Below, piece by piece: positions 30,421 through 41,560 of a stretch of 64,000 nucleotides of DNA. The stretch is from Anolis sagrei (taxonomy: Eukaryota > Chordata > Lepidosauria > Squamata > Anolidae): NCBI RefSeq assembly GCF_037176765.1, contig NC_090022.1:175110117-175174116 (forward strand), given 5' to 3'. Positions within the stretch are counted from its first letter, which is position 1. Each line of letters starts with the position of its first letter. Below the pieces are notes generated by a model, which saw only the letters and a list, made by a program, of their open reading frames with translations, ran no database searches and was not told the origin of the DNA. A program made the translations under genes and the position numbers.

Positions 30421-31082
30421 AGGGGCCTTCCACACAACCCTATATCCCAGAATTTCAAGGCAGAAAATCCCACATTAGCTGAGAGTGAAAACATATAACC
30501 CAGGGTGGATTCGGACAGGCCTTTATTCCAGAAGAATCCACGTTTTAAAAACGTAGATTTTCCCTGGGGCCTGTCCACACCCACCCCCGGAAGCACTCAC
30601 TTAGAAAAGTAATGGAAACTTATGTGGCCTCCATTACAGGCTTTGGCCAGCTTTCCCAGCTCATAGAAATGACGTGCCAGAAGAGCTCCCCCCATCCCCG
30701 GCACATCATTTTTACGCGCCGGGCGAGCTGGCCAAAGCCTGTAATAGCATCTGGGGGATTTGAGGGAGGGGGGTGGATATTCCCACAGTTTACCGGGCTT
30801 ATTTCACCTGATAAACTGTGGGAATACTGTCTGGACTCCAGTACTCTGCAGTCCAGAACCCACGCTGAATAAACCCACTATCTAATTAATTTGCTACAAA
30901 CCAGGGTTTTCCTGGTTTGTAGTGAATTAAATCAGGACTGTCCAGAACATTGTCTGGACAGCCCCTCCTTTATTGCGGTAGATACCGCAGTAAAGGTACT
31001 GTCTGGACGGGCCCCAGTTCAAAGCCGATATTGTGGGATTTTTGCCTTGATATTCTGAGATATAGGGCTGTGTGGAAGGGCC
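30421..31082. mobile_element. Nested foldback elements
   Basis: An outer family A MITE (30421-30508 and 31014-31082; GGGGCCTTCCACACAACC and TGTGTGGAAGGGCCCC) is interrupted by a different, more GC-rich TIR element (about 30509-31013). The inner one has ends like GGACAGGCC and GGACGGGCC and its own internal inverted repeat: TTACAGGCTTTGGCCAGCT (30636-30654) facing AGCTGGCCAAAGCCTGTAA (30726-30744). Confidence 0.6.
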
Positions 31083-32145
31083 CCTAGTGAGCCAGAAGAA
31101 ACAAGCTTAATTCTGCGTGAATGCAATGGCAAAGGAGAGTTTGGCATGAACATACAACATCAGCCCTAATGTCATTCTTCTCCATGTCCCTTCAGTTTCT
31201 GAGGCAAATATCGGCCAATGTGGAGTAGCTTCTTTTCATTTCTGATTCCTTTTTAAGGAAACATCGACTTTTTATACATTATGAATAGGCAACTGGTATT
31301 CAGGATGGCCAAATCCAGGCCCGTAGTGCTGTTTTGTGGGACTCCTTGCATACCTCTGATCCCAAGGCTATTGCCTCCCAACATATTTACTTCCCTCAGA
31401 CACGCCTTCCCTACTCTCCCCTACAATATCCCCTAAACCAGAACTTTCCAAATTGTGTGTTTTGACACATTGTGTTGACTGCAATGTGTAGGTGTGTTGC
31501 ATTAAAGTAATGAGAAACCTCGGAGAAATGAGTAATACCAACTTGCATGCACTTTTATGCAGCAAAGGTTGCGATCAGTATATTCCACCCCCACCCAAAA
31601 ATCTTGGAAATATATGTTTGCATCTCACAAAGGTTTTCATGAGATATTTGTGTTCCCATACATTTTGTTATTATATTTTATGTATGTGTCTGTTTCTTTT
31701 AATAAGGGGTCGCTTTAATCTCCAGTTTGCTCGTAATACTGAATGACTGTCTCACAAAATGATGTGTGTCTAAAAAGTGAATCGCCAGCATGGCACATTT
31801 AGAAAGCTCTGTCTTAGGTGCTCACTCCTATATACTGCGTATACACTACAGAAGTACCTGAAAGGAAGGTTGGGCCAATGTCTCTGTAGTGGAGGAAGAT
31901 AAAAGAGCCTTTTGGTAATATGGTGGTTGTGGGTTACGTGAATCCGTAGCAAATAGTAGCAAATCACTATTAAGTGTCTTCTGGCAGGTGACTAATACTT
32001 GTTTTTATTTACAAAATACTGTCTAGGTTGTATTTTTTATGGAGGGGTTTTTGTGATGTTGTTATGTATTTATTATTTTGTTTTAAGAAGATTGATCACA
32101 TACATGTGGCTGTTTTCTCTTTAACTCAAATGCAACAAAGACCCA
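31083..32145. other. Unassigned intergenic sequence
   Basis: No recognised repeat or gene; largely unique-looking AT-rich DNA. Confidence 0.45.
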
Positions 32146-32287
32146 TATACACTGCCATTTAAAATCCAGATTATTTGCTTTGAACTGGATTATATGGTTG
32201 TGTAGATTCATATAATCCAGTTCAAAGCCAACCATGTGGATTGTCTGCATTGATCATCTGAATTGTATGGCAGTGTAGATCCAGACA
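32146..32287. mobile_element. Foldback MITE family A
   Basis: ACACTGCCATTTAAAATCC faces GTATGGCAGTGTAG; inner GCTTTGAACTGGATTATATG faces ATAATCCAGTTCAAAGC. Confidence 0.65.
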
Positions 32288-32487
32288 AAATTTGCTGCAA
32301 GGTGAGGGCAAGCTAGTAGAAATTCCTCTTTTTCTCACCTAACAATAGTCTACATTATTAATGTTATTTTATGAATATACTAATGCCCTGACACTGTACA
32401 CAGATGCACACCTTGTGCACGGATAAGCATTCTTCTCATTGAACTTTTTCTCAAACGCCTTATCATTCTTAGTATCCCTAGTAGCCA

Positions 32488-33147
32488 TCCCCTGCCATGC
32501 GTTGCTGTGGCCCAATCTGTGTATATGTGTTTTGTGTGTGTGTATATGTGTGTGTATATATTTGTGTATATGTGTATTTATGTAGTTATGCATAAATACA
32601 CATGTGGTGATGCCGAAGTCCACAGTGGCGCAGTAGGTTAAACTGCTGAACTGTTAAACTTGCTAACCGAAAGGTCGCAGGTTCAAATCTGGGGGGCAGC
32701 ATGAGCTCTCGCTGTTAGCCCCAGCTTCTCCCAACCTAGCAATTCGAAAACATGCAAATGTGAGTAGATCAATAGGTATCTCTCCGGCGGGAAGGTAATG
32801 GCTCTCCATGCAGTCATGCTGGCCACATGACTTTGGAGGTGTCTATGGACAATGCTGGCTCTTGGACTTAGAAATGGAGATGAGCACTAACCCCCCCCCC
32901 CCAAGTCAGACATGACTGGACTTAATGTCAGAGGAACAATGTGGTTATGTGCATGCGTTGTAGTATATATTTTTTTATTTTTTGGCTTTTAAAGTCTCTT
33001 CTGTGTTTTTCAGTGTTTTTATGAGTGATGGTTACTCGTTAGGCTGATAGGTGTATTGTGTCCAAATTTGGTGTCAATTCATCCAGTGGTTTTTGAGTTA
33101 TGTTAATCCCACAAACGAACATTACATTTTTATTTATATAGATTAGG
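32488..33147 (+). mobile_element. 'AGCCGTCCCC' repeat, short copy, split by a Sauria SINE
   Basis: Starts CCATCCCCTGCCATGCGTTG and ends GTCAATTCATCCAGTGG, CCACAAACGAACATTAC and TATTTATATAGATTAG. It lacks most of the shared module. Confidence 0.6.
32613..32938 (+). mobile_element. Sauria SINE (squamate tRNA-derived SINE)
   Basis: Head CACAGTGGCGCAGTAGGTTA, box B GGTCGCAGGTTCAAATC, then CCAACCTAGCAATTCGAAAA, GGCGGGAAGGTAATGG and CTGGCCACATGACTTTGG: the diagnostic Sauria SINE core. TSD ATGTGGTGATG (32602-32612) and ATGTGGTTATG (32939-32949). The 3' end carries a C-run. Confidence 0.92.
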
Positions 33148-33939
33148 ATTGTCATCTTGCCACATTTTTACCATTCAGGCCAGAATTTCATCCTCCAGAC
33201 CAAGAAGAGGCATGTGTAAAATGAGTGAAGAGCTTGTGCTTTTCATGTTTGCATTATTTCTCCATTTTATATACGATAATTTTCAGACTTTGCCAAATAA
33301 ATAAACTATTAAGAAGAAGATGCACTTTCATTATGCATAAATGCATTCTGTCCTTACACTGTTCGTTTTGGCTTCCATAGGAAAAAAAGGCACTCTGCAC
33401 AAATTCAGAAGCAGTGCACAATAAATCTTCCAATTTTTGCAAAATGCACTTCGTATCACCTTAGCAGTGCAGAATGGAAACATTATAAGTGTCAGGATTA
33501 TCCCAGAGATTCTTTAATTTCTTTGACTGAAACAGAGCAAAGTCCAAACAAAAGGAGAAAATACCCTATTTTTTTCAGGGCCAAATTAGACACACAGCAC
33601 TAGAGAAGGAGAGTTAAGTATATCTAGTGAGACAATTCCCTTGACAGAAATGGTCCTTTAACCCCATGTTACTGTCAGCTACAGAAGTAAAAAAGGAAAA
33701 GTGCTCACCATGTACCTGACTTCTCTGGGAGTTTTCACTGATGATAGAAACTACTAGGACTTCCAGAAACAGTAAAAGAAGAGTGAGTACATCTTCACTT
33801 ACAATGCTGCTTTGAAGCCTAAAAAAAGACTTTGTGAAATCTGATTACGGATTTCCCAAGTCATGTCTAGTTTGACCTTCAGTAGAGGAGTTTTCTTTGC
33901 TTATCTTAGTGTTTGCCTCTGACTCAAAAGAAATCACCC
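33148..33939. other. Unassigned sequence between repeats and the GPR173 3'UTR
   Basis: No recognised repeat. It could be additional 3'UTR of GPR173 if a more distal poly(A) site is used. Confidence 0.35.
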
Positions 33940-36463
33940 AAGAATGTTGCATTTCATTCCATCTTTTTTATATATTTATATAAAAAAACAAGAAAAGGAA
34001 ACAAGAAAATCCCCAGAAAAAGTGGGGAATGGAAACAAATTTTGACACAAAAAGAGGGTGGCGGGGCAGGATCAAACTGAATCCTTACCCCAAATCTCCA
34101 TTTCCACCCCCTGGACCAGTTCCCCTCACCCACCCACCCCAAAGCTGCCCCCATCTGAAGGAAGTTCAGAAGCGTACATTGCAGGGGACACACATCCATC
34201 TGTCTGTCCTGTGCCCCCCTCCCACACCCATCCCTCCCTCTCCCAACAAAGTTGCAATTTCTTTATTCCCCCATTGAAAAACAAAACAAAAAAACCCCAA
34301 ACTTCTTTAACGTCTCTATCCAGAAGAAAACAATTCTGGAAATAATCTATGTTCATCTTCCATATTGTTCAAATATGGATTTCCGTCGGGTGGCCGTAAT
34401 TCTGGCCAGTGATTAAGGCCATACTGTGGTAGCAGGACTGGAGGGTAAGATGAACAGTCTTTTCTTCAGAGGCAGAAATCAACATCAGGGTCCTTTGGAA
34501 GGGGAAAACCGGGGAAAGTCCCAATCCCCATGCCGTTCACTCATCTTGTTCCACGTGTCCTCCCTGCAACCTCAGGCTTGGATTCCTGTGCTATGTTCTC
34601 TCAACTCTTCCCCTGACCTCTTCCTCCTCAGGTCCTTTTGCTTTTCTCCCACAATACTGCCAACAATACTGCTTTATGGCCTCATTTTTTCCTGCCACCT
34701 CTTTCATCCCGAAGCCTTTCTTCCACCCTATCTCATAAAGCATACCTCATTATGAAAAATACTTGTTTTGGGAAGGTCCTGTATCCGTTCTCCCCTCATC
34801 AAACAACGTAGCTACAGATTGTTGGGACTGACTTTTCAAGAGCACCTGTAATGCAGGATAATGCAACATTGGGATAGGTGGGCATCACAGCTAAGAAGGA
34901 ACCCAGATTCCTACTTGGATTGTCAGATCCCGGTCATAATTTTAGATGAAAAGAGAACAGAGATGTCTGACTCCCATATTTCCCCTTCCCATTAAAAAAA
35001 ATCTCTACAAACCAAACTGAAGTCCTCTTTCCTTCTCACTGTACCCATCTTTCCTCATCATCTCCGCACTTTCTACCCTTCGCAGAAATGGACGTAAAAA
35101 TATGAAGCCTTTCTATACAACCTGTCTACTTCCCTGCAATGATCCCAAGCACTGACCAGTGCACTGAAACAAATCCAGATACGAGACATCAACTCTGGGA
35201 GTGGCACGCTTCTCATCCTTGGTCTCCTAAGTGTTTCACAACAAATATGTGAATGGCTTTGTGGCAATGTGACACAGCGAGATCAAGAGCAATGTGCTGT
35301 GCCATCTGAATGCGTGAGAATGGGCGAGGGCGCTATGGAGCTGAATAAGCTTTGCAACAATGATGTTTTGGCTTTGCTGTCAGCAGGGCATGTGCCATGC
35401 TGACATCATTGCTCATGATCCCCCTGTAGCCACCCTGCCTTTTCTGCAGCCTTGGAGGTTCTTCCTTGCCTGTTTTGCACATTGATGTCTCTGTCTTTTC
35501 CCACTCTTCAAAGAGTGCATTAGGGTGTCTTGGTGGGTTTCTCCTCCCCCACACCCCACCCCATATCCTCCTGCTTGCATTGTTCCAGGGTGACATGCTC
35601 TACGGGGCTCTGGATTGGTTGCTGCCATAGCAACTGAGGTGGGGTTTCCAAGGCTCCCTGGTTACAGCTTCTGACTGACAAAGAGCTAAGTCACGGCTGG
35701 CTCCTTGGCATTCCCCGGAACAGTTGTGTTCGCTGCCTGTTTTCTTCTTCGTCTCACTACGTTCCATCTTTCCTACCTCTGTACCTGCTCCTTTAAATGT
35801 TGATGCCATGTGGAATTAATTTAAATGATGGATTAACTGAGTAGATCAGAAAATTAATCATACAAGCAAGCTGATTCTATCACTAGAGCACTGCTTCCAT
35901 CTCCGCCCAGATCAGCCTTGCTGGGGCTACTGAGTGGAATGGCTCCTTCTAAGCCCAAATATCTGACTCAGTCTCCTTTCAGTGACACTACACATACCTT
36001 AGAATTGACAGATAAGAGAAAAAATGGGCATTAAGAAATCTTGTATTTTGGCGCTGTGACTTTTGAGGTGTCTGAAAATTAAGTTCTATTAAGCATATTA
36101 ATAGAACTTGAAGACTACTTTTGAAAAAGCTCCGTGAAATACACCTCCTTGAAGAACTGGCTAGAATACGACTGGGGACCAGTTACTGTCATCATATGGC
36201 TCTAGATTTACCCCAGGGGTGGTGAGACCAGAATCCAGCTCTGATCTCACTGCAGTTAACAGGTGGAATGCTTGCCCTAGGATAACTGAGAGATCAGTCT
36301 GTTTGTGACACCAAATACTCCGGGGACCCATCACCAAAGTTGCAGGGGAAGAAAAACGACCCATCATTTGGCATCTCGTGTGGTGTGAAAGAAGAAAGGA
36401 ATAAAGAAACCCAAATTCCGTTTGGCACAGGCGGATGCCTTCCAACCAAACCCTCAGCACTGC
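33940..36463 (-). other. GPR173: Likely GPR173 3'UTR
   Basis: About 2.5 kb after the stop codon lacks obvious interspersed repeats, although dense repeats lie on both sides, consistent with a long 3'UTR. Minus-strand AATAAA at 34262-34267 is one possible poly(A) signal. A second candidate is the AT-rich stretch 33950-33985 followed by AATGAA (33953-33958). Extent is inferred. Confidence 0.4.
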
Positions 36464-37576
36464 TCACATCACACAGTAAGGCTCTCTGGGTAGTTCAGGC
36501 TCTGTCCTCCAGCAGGGAATGTGGGCAATCAAGCCCTTCTTGAGGTCTTTGTTGAGTAGAAAGCAAACTATAGGGTTGACAGCCGCTTGGGCAAAGCTCA
36601 TCCAAACAGCTGTGGAGAGGTAGCGGTGGGGGATGCTACAGGCTTTGACAAATACCCTCCAGTAGCAGGCCACGATGTAGGGTGACCAGAGAACCAAGAA
36701 GAGCAAAGTGATGACGTAGAACATCCTACCTAGCCTCTTCTCAGCCTTGAATTCTTCCATGCCCAGCAAGCGCCGGTTGGCAGCGTGGGCGTTCTGCCGA
36801 ATGCCCAACAAGGTGGGAGGCATGGGGCCACGGCCAAAGCCAGCAATCCAGTTAGCCGCAGCTTGGCCTGTGGCTCCAGGCCCGTGAAACGTCCAGTTTT
36901 GGCTGATGGCTGGGACCATCTGGACAGGCTTCATCTTACGATGGCGATACTCAAAGAGAAGGAGCTTGATGTAAACCACGTGGGTGGCAAAGATCAGAAC
37001 AGCTAGCATGAGCATGAAGCCCAGAGTGTCATTGGCTTTGAAGTAGCGGTGCTCAAAGATGCACTGGTCCTCTTCACGGATGAACTTGTAAGTCCCAACA
37101 TCAAAGACTGGCGGGAAGGCCATGGCTACCGACAAAGTCCACACCATGCAGATGACAGCTATGCACGTCCAGAAGGTCATGCGTTTGGCATAGAAGCGGT
37201 GGTGGGCCACAGCCATGTAGCGCGTGACACTGATGCAGAAGAGGAGAAAGGCAGCATGGAAACAGAAAAGGACAGCCATGAAGGCCACAATCTTGCAACT
37301 CAGTACACTGTAGGTCCAGGCAGAGCCATGGCGGATCGAAACAAGGACAAAAGGGAAGCAGACAGCTGAGCGGATCACGTCAGCCAGGCACAAGTCCAGC
37401 AGGAAGTAATAGGGGGCCTTGTGGAGGCCACGTTCTTTCAACACAAGCAGCGAGAGGGATAGGTTCCCTGCCAGACTCACGCAGATTATGAGTCCCAGAA
37501 GCAACAGCTTGGCATAGGTGGAGGCTGCATGGGGTGCTGAGCCGTGGGCCTCTTCAGTCTCATTGGCACTGGCCAT
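36464..37576 (-). CDS. GPR173: Orphan receptor GPR173 (SREB3), class A GPCR
   Basis: Intact single-exon ORF of 370 residues; I recall the human protein as 373. It begins MASANETEE, with an N-glycosylation sequon at residue 5, and ends REPYCVM. Seven hydrophobic segments are visible: about 25-48, 60-82 (LDLCLADVIRSAVCFPF), 97-120, 138-158, 185-205, 285-308 (LFLVLWSPYIVACYW) and 320-343 (NPIVCFLLNKDLKK). SREB hallmarks are present: TRY instead of DRY after TM3, NPIVC instead of NPxxY, and an almost invariant third loop containing MVPAISQNWTFHGPGATGQA. The SREB group (GPR27, GPR85, GPR173) is brain-enriched and highly conserved; GPR173 has been proposed to respond to phoenixin or a GnRH fragment. 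The start context AAAGATGG is strong. A splice acceptor lies 91 bp upstream. Confidence 0.97.
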   Translation of the reverse strand: MASANETEEAHGSAPHAASTYAKLLLLGLIICVSLAGNLSLSLLVLKERGLHKAPYYFLLDLCLADVIRSAVCFPFVLVSIRHGSAWTYSVLSCKIVAFMAVLFCFHAAFLLFCISVTRYMAVAHHRFYAKRMTFWTCIAVICMVWTLSVAMAFPPVFDVGTYKFIREEDQCIFEHRYFKANDTLGFMLMLAVLIFATHVVYIKLLLFEYRHRKMKPVQMVPAISQNWTFHGPGATGQAAANWIAGFGRGPMPPTLLGIRQNAHAANRRLLGMEEFKAEKRLGRMFYVITLLFLVLWSPYIVACYWRVFVKACSIPHRYLSTAVWMSFAQAAVNPIVCFLLNKDLKKGLIAHIPCWRTEPELPREPYCVM

Positions 37577-37666
37577 CTTTAGATGGAGATGAAAGAGGGG
37601 GAAACTGGGTCAGCGGCGACGTGCCCGGTGATGGCCCATGATCCCAGTGCTAAAGGGAGGCATTGT
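37577..37666 (-). other. GPR173: 5'UTR part of the GPR173 coding exon, with splice acceptor
   Basis: On the minus strand a pyrimidine tract ending CTCCCCCACAG (acceptor AG at 37668-37667) precedes 90 bp of leader. This implies at least one upstream non-coding exon at higher coordinates. No matching first exon or CpG island was recognised between 37700 and 64000. Confidence 0.6.
37610..37663 (-). CDS. 17-codon upstream ORF in the GPR173 leader
   Basis: An ATG three bases after the splice acceptor opens a frame encoding MPPFSTGIMGHHRARRR and a TGA stop, ending 33 bp before the GPR173 start. The context ACAATGC has A at -3, so initiation is plausible. The role would be translational control of the receptor; whether it is translated or conserved cannot be seen here. 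Confidence 0.4.
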   Translation of the reverse strand: MPPFSTGIMGHHRARRR

Positions 37667-37822
37667 CTGTGGGGGAGAAAAATGGAAGGAGCGTAAGTCC
37701 ATTGAAATAACACAATTTTTGCCTATAACATTGGCATACAAGAACTGCAAAGAACGAAGACGTAGAATAACCACACATTTAAAAACATGCTCCTAGACTC
37801 ATGGAAAACATATCGCGGTCAC

Positions 37823-38600
37823 CAGGGCCGTAGCCAGAAAAAAAATTCGGGGAGGATTGAAGTTTCTTTTAGCAAATCATGAAGAGTAGTTTGATAACAC
37901 AACAAAAACATTTTTAATACAGTCCAAAGACCCTTATTGCTCTGTAAAAGGTATAAGAATACAAGGTATGCAAGGTTAGTAAGGCCAAAACTGATTAAAA
38001 CACACGATGTGGGTGGAATTAACAGCAGATAAAACTGATAAAACAAGGATTAAAACCTATAACCAGCATTTAAGATAGCAATGTAAAAGACTACAAAGGG
38101 TAACAGGCATGTTTCATCGTGCCATAACATAAAATACTTCAAATTATATGGTTTAAAGTATATTTTATATAGATTTCATTAAATCAAATTTCTATTTTAG
38201 TCAAAGTTTCAGGTCTTAAAATAACCGAAAATAATTGCTAACGTTTGTTAGAAACACTTGAAAACTGTGTCAATACACTTTGACAGAAATCAGGCTCTAT
38301 TGATAAACTTCGGTGGACACTCAAGAGTGAAAGTCCAGTCAGTCTTTCTTGCCTCGTTGTGCTTCTTGTGTATGTTTTCAAACGTTTAAGGGTTGAAAAC
38401 GACCTTTCATTTGTAGCTGTTGACACTGGCAATGTTGCAGAAATCTGAAGAAGTTTCTTCACATTCGGAAAAACTATCCATCACAGACAAGATAAGATAT
38501 GCATCCAGTGCTGCAGGTGCAATATCATAGACTTAGCATGGGGATTTGGTTAACCAGTTAAAATTAATGAGTACCCCCCCCCCCCCCAGCTACAGGCCTG
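37823..38600 (-). mobile_element. hAT element with transposase remnant (CAGGGCCGTAGC ends)
   Basis: Ends CAGGGCCGTAGCCAG and AGCTACAGGCCTG, with a perfect 8-bp TSD GCGGTCAC (37815-37822 and 38601-38608). 778 bp, so internally deleted. It sits 154 bp upstream of the GPR173 coding exon, within the presumed 5' intron. Confidence 0.92.
38238..38462 (-). pseudogene. hAT transposase C-terminal (dimerization) fragment
   Basis: The 74-codon open stretch reads LLQISATLPVSTATNERSFS, then LKRLKTYTRSTTRQERLTG and LSLLSVHR. The NERSFS and L(S)LLSVHR motifs are the hAT dimerization signature of ZMYM/hAT-type transposases. The N-terminal zinc finger and catalytic parts are absent, so this is a remnant. Confidence 0.88.
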
Positions 38601-38608
38601 GCGGTCAC

Positions 38609-38975
38609 AGAATCATAGTGTTGGATGAGACCTCGAGGGCCATTCAGTCCAACCCCTTGCCATGTGGAAAAGCACAATTAAAGCGCTCTTGGCAGATGGT
38701 CATCCAGCCTCTGCTTAAAAACCTCCAAAGAAGAAGACTCCACCTCACTCTGAGGGAGTATATTCCACTGCTGAACAGCTCTTACCATCAGGAAATTCCT
38801 CCTAATTTGAATCCATTGCTCCTAATCTCCAGAGCAGTAGAAAACAAACTTTGGTCCAGCTCTCTAACCACTTAAGGTCATTTTGGATTCTGGTCCTGTC
38901 CTCTAGGGTATTTAGCCCCGCCCACTCCCCCAAATTTGGTGTCACCTGTATGCTTATCAGATTTGCACATGGAAT
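38609..38975 (-). mobile_element. CR1 LINE fragment, old
   Basis: GAATCATAGTGTTGGATGAG, CCAGTCCAACCCC-type bases and CTTGGCAGATGGTCATCC. More diverged from the CR1 consensus than the other copies. Distal bases (38900-38975) match the upstream CR1 coding region in reverse. Confidence 0.7.
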
Positions 38976-39249
38976 GAAATTGGGATGAATGCCTAAGGTG
39001 ATTTAAGGCGTTTTGTCACAAGAACTTGGGTAGAAGTGTATCTACACTACATCTGTTACTTTTTTATCCTGGTCACCTAAAGAGCTTTTCATGCACTATC
39101 TTCCCTTTGCTCTCATCCTAGAGAAGAAATATTCAATGATACATCCCATCCATTCCACCACTTGGAACCACATACACGTCCCACCCTAGTTTCAGCATAA
39201 TAAGTACTACCTGTTCCTGACCAGATAAAGCATAGGTTATTGCAAAATT

Positions 39250-39519
39250 GGAGCCCCTGGTGGCGCAGTGGGTGAAACCCCTGTTCTGGCAGGACTGAAG
39301 ACTGACAGGTTGCAGGTTTGAATCCAGGGAGAGGCGGATGAGCTCCCTCTATCAGCTCCAGCTCCTCATATGGGGACATGAGAGAAGCCTCCCACAAGGA
39401 TGATAAAAACATCAAATCATCCGGGCGTCCCCTGGGCAACGTCCTTGCAGATGGCCAATTCTCTCACACCAGAAGCGACTTGCAGTTTCTCACGTCGCTC
39501 CTGACATGACAAAAAAAAA
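39250..39519 (+). mobile_element. tRNA-derived SINE (GGAGCCCCTGGTGGCGC family), full copy
   Basis: Perfect 11-bp TSD ATTGCAAAATT (39239-39249 and 39520-39530). Head GGAGCCCCTGGTGGCGCAGT, box B GGTTGCAGGTTTGAATCC, end TCGCTCCTGACATGAC plus A-run. Likely the ACA-type SINE of Anolis (name from memory). Confidence 0.88.
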
Positions 39520-39689
39520 ATTGCAAAATTCGCTAATGTTATGAGATGCTTCGTTGGCCCCTGTAAATTAATTGTGGATGTTTTATGTTCAGATTTTATG
39601 TCATTATATATTTTGTTTGATTATGTTTTGTTTGATTTCTTCTAATATTGTACTCATATGTGGGCTTATGTGGGATTATTATGTTGGTA

Positions 39690-39880
39690 TTTGAGCATGG
39701 ATGAGCTCCCTCTGTCAGCTCCAACTCCCCACGCAGGGACATAAGAGAAGTCTCCCATAAGGATGGTAAAGCATCAAAACATCCATGCATCCCCTGGGCA
39801 ACATCCTTGCAGACTTCCTATTCTCTCACACCAGAAGTGACTTGCAGTTTCTCAAGTCACTCCTGACACCAAAAAATATA
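39690..39880 (+). mobile_element. Same SINE family, 3' half only
   Basis: Begins at GAGCATGGATGAGCTCCCTC and runs to AGTCACTCCTGACACC plus A-rich end. The tRNA-like head is missing. Confidence 0.75.
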
Positions 39881-39887
39881 TATGTTT

Positions 39888-40034
39888 ATCCCCAATCCTT
39901 GTTTTCACAACAAGCCAACTTTTCAAAATCCAGTTATCACAGGGACAGAAAGTGGGGTGAAATCTTCTGAACATGGAGCACAGACAGCAAAACAATCTGC
40001 ACAGGGGTGTTTCCCTATGCTCTCCAAAGCTCAC

Positions 40035-40079
<45 letters not shown>

Positions 40080-40080
40080 G
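39888..40080. mobile_element. Mariner/pogo-like element, copy 3, partial, with (TCTA)n
   Basis: CCAATCCTTGTTTTCACAAC, GGGACAGAAAGTGGGGTGAA and GAACATGGAGCACAGACAGC match copies 1 and 2. A (TCTA)11 array follows at 40035-40078. Confidence 0.6.
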
Positions 40081-40254
40081 GAAAATTCAATTTAAGGGAC
40101 CTCCTCACAGGATAAATGGGTTGGGGCCTGTTGAGCATCATGTGATGGCATTCAGCAGGCCCCGTCCCCAAAGTGTTGCAAAGGACCAAAACGTCCCAGT
40201 TTGATAAGGTGGTAAAACAAATCTATAGAACATATCTTGTTTGCAAATTGGAGA

Positions 40255-40256
40255 TA

Positions 40257-40292
<36 letters not shown>

Positions 40293-40480
40293 CTTTATTT
40301 GTATACTGTCCTATCTCCACTAGGGGACTCAGAGCAGTTTCCTCATATGCAAAATAATACAAAGACATGCAATATAAAACAAAAACATAGGTATAAACCA
40401 TTAATACAACATATACATTAAAATCAATTTAAAACCAGTTCCGCTCTATTCTTCATGCAAGGTAAGCTGCCAGAGCAAAG
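40255..40480 (-). mobile_element. L2-type LINE tail with (AAT)n
   Basis: (AATA)n at 40255-40291, then AACTTTATTTGTATACTGTC, CTAGGGGACTCAGAGCAG and GTTTCCTCATATGC. Opposite strand of the tail at 50457-50628. Confidence 0.7.
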
Positions 40481-40743
40481 ATTTCAATAAGGGGCCTGGA
40501 CTATTTGGAACGGGCTGGGCCAAAGAGAAGGGGAAAATGGGGCTGGCTGAATACTATAGTACAAGGATTGATCTCAGCAATGGCCCTACTAGGGAACCGG
40601 GGTCACTCAATTCCAGGGCCAATTAAAGGACTATAAAAAGGTCTGGGTCGGAAGAAAAGGTGCCCTCAGATGACAGGGAACTGGGGAATGGATGGAGTAC
40701 AAGGCAAAGTCCTAACTGTTGGACCAAGGGCTTGAGACTTGAG

Positions 40744-40745
40744 AC

Positions 40746-40784
<39 letters not shown>

Positions 40785-41560
40785 CAACAACACTTTATTT
40801 GTACCCCGCTACCATCTCCCAAGGGACTCGGTGCGGCTTACATAAGGCCGAACCCAAATACAACAGTACAAGCAATAATAACAACAACAGTACAAGCAAT
40901 TAAAATAAAACATAGACAATAAACAATACAACATTATCAATAAGACAACACACAATTAAAAACAATGGGAAGGCCAAATGTAAAGTTAAAATTGAAGGTA
41001 ATGCTGGGACATGGACGAAAAGGTGATAGTGACGTTTGTGGAAGGGCATACGAGCAGACCTAAAAATGTAAAGTGCTTTGGAGGACAAAGTGCTATGGGA
41101 TCATTATTCCGGGAAGGCACACTGGAACAACCATGTCTTCAAGCTCCTCCTAAAGACTGCCAGAGTTGGGGCCTGTCTGATGTCTTTAGGGAGAGAGTTC
41201 TAGAGTCGAGGGGCTACCACCGAAAAGGCCCTGCTCTCGTCCCCACCAATCGCACCTGCGATGCTGGTAGGATCGAGAGCAGGGCCTCCCCGGATGATCG
41301 AAGGGATCGTCTGGGTTCGTATACAGAGATGCGGTCACGCAGGTAGGCGGGTCCCAAACTGTTCAGGGCTTTGTAGGTAAGAACCTGCACCTTGAATTGG
41401 GTCCGATAAATGAATGGCAGCCAGTGGAGCTCCTTGAACAGGAGGGTTGACCACTCCCATTGGATCATCTGAAATTTCCAGGCCGTACGTAGAGTGCACT
41501 GCAGTAATCCAGTCTAGAGGTGACTAAGGCGTGGACCACTTTGGCCAGATCCGCCTTCCT
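40744..41560 (-). mobile_element. L2 LINE, ORF2 end and 3'UTR
   Basis: The minus strand encodes LLFKELHWLPFIYRTQFKVQ, VLTYKALNSLGPAYLRDRIS and VYEPRRSLRSSGEALLSILP, an L2 ORF2 C-terminus, followed by the 3'UTR and an (AAT)n tail at the low-coordinate end. Confidence 0.85.

Noticed and set aside
32613-32700. tRNA gene candidate (box A/box B-like bases)
   Set aside because: This is the tRNA-like head of a Sauria SINE with TSDs; the same applies to the heads at 39250, 48749 and 26327.
34029-34345. Pro-rich plus-strand ORFs
   Set aside because: They lie antisense in the likely GPR173 3'UTR and have no recognisable domain.
36785-37369. Plus-strand ORFs opposite GPR173
   Set aside because: Antisense shadows of a conserved coding exon; no independent features.
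40035-40078. Regular short repeats as a possible CRISPR-like array
   Set aside because: Simple (TCTA)n microsatellite in a vertebrate genome; no spacers.
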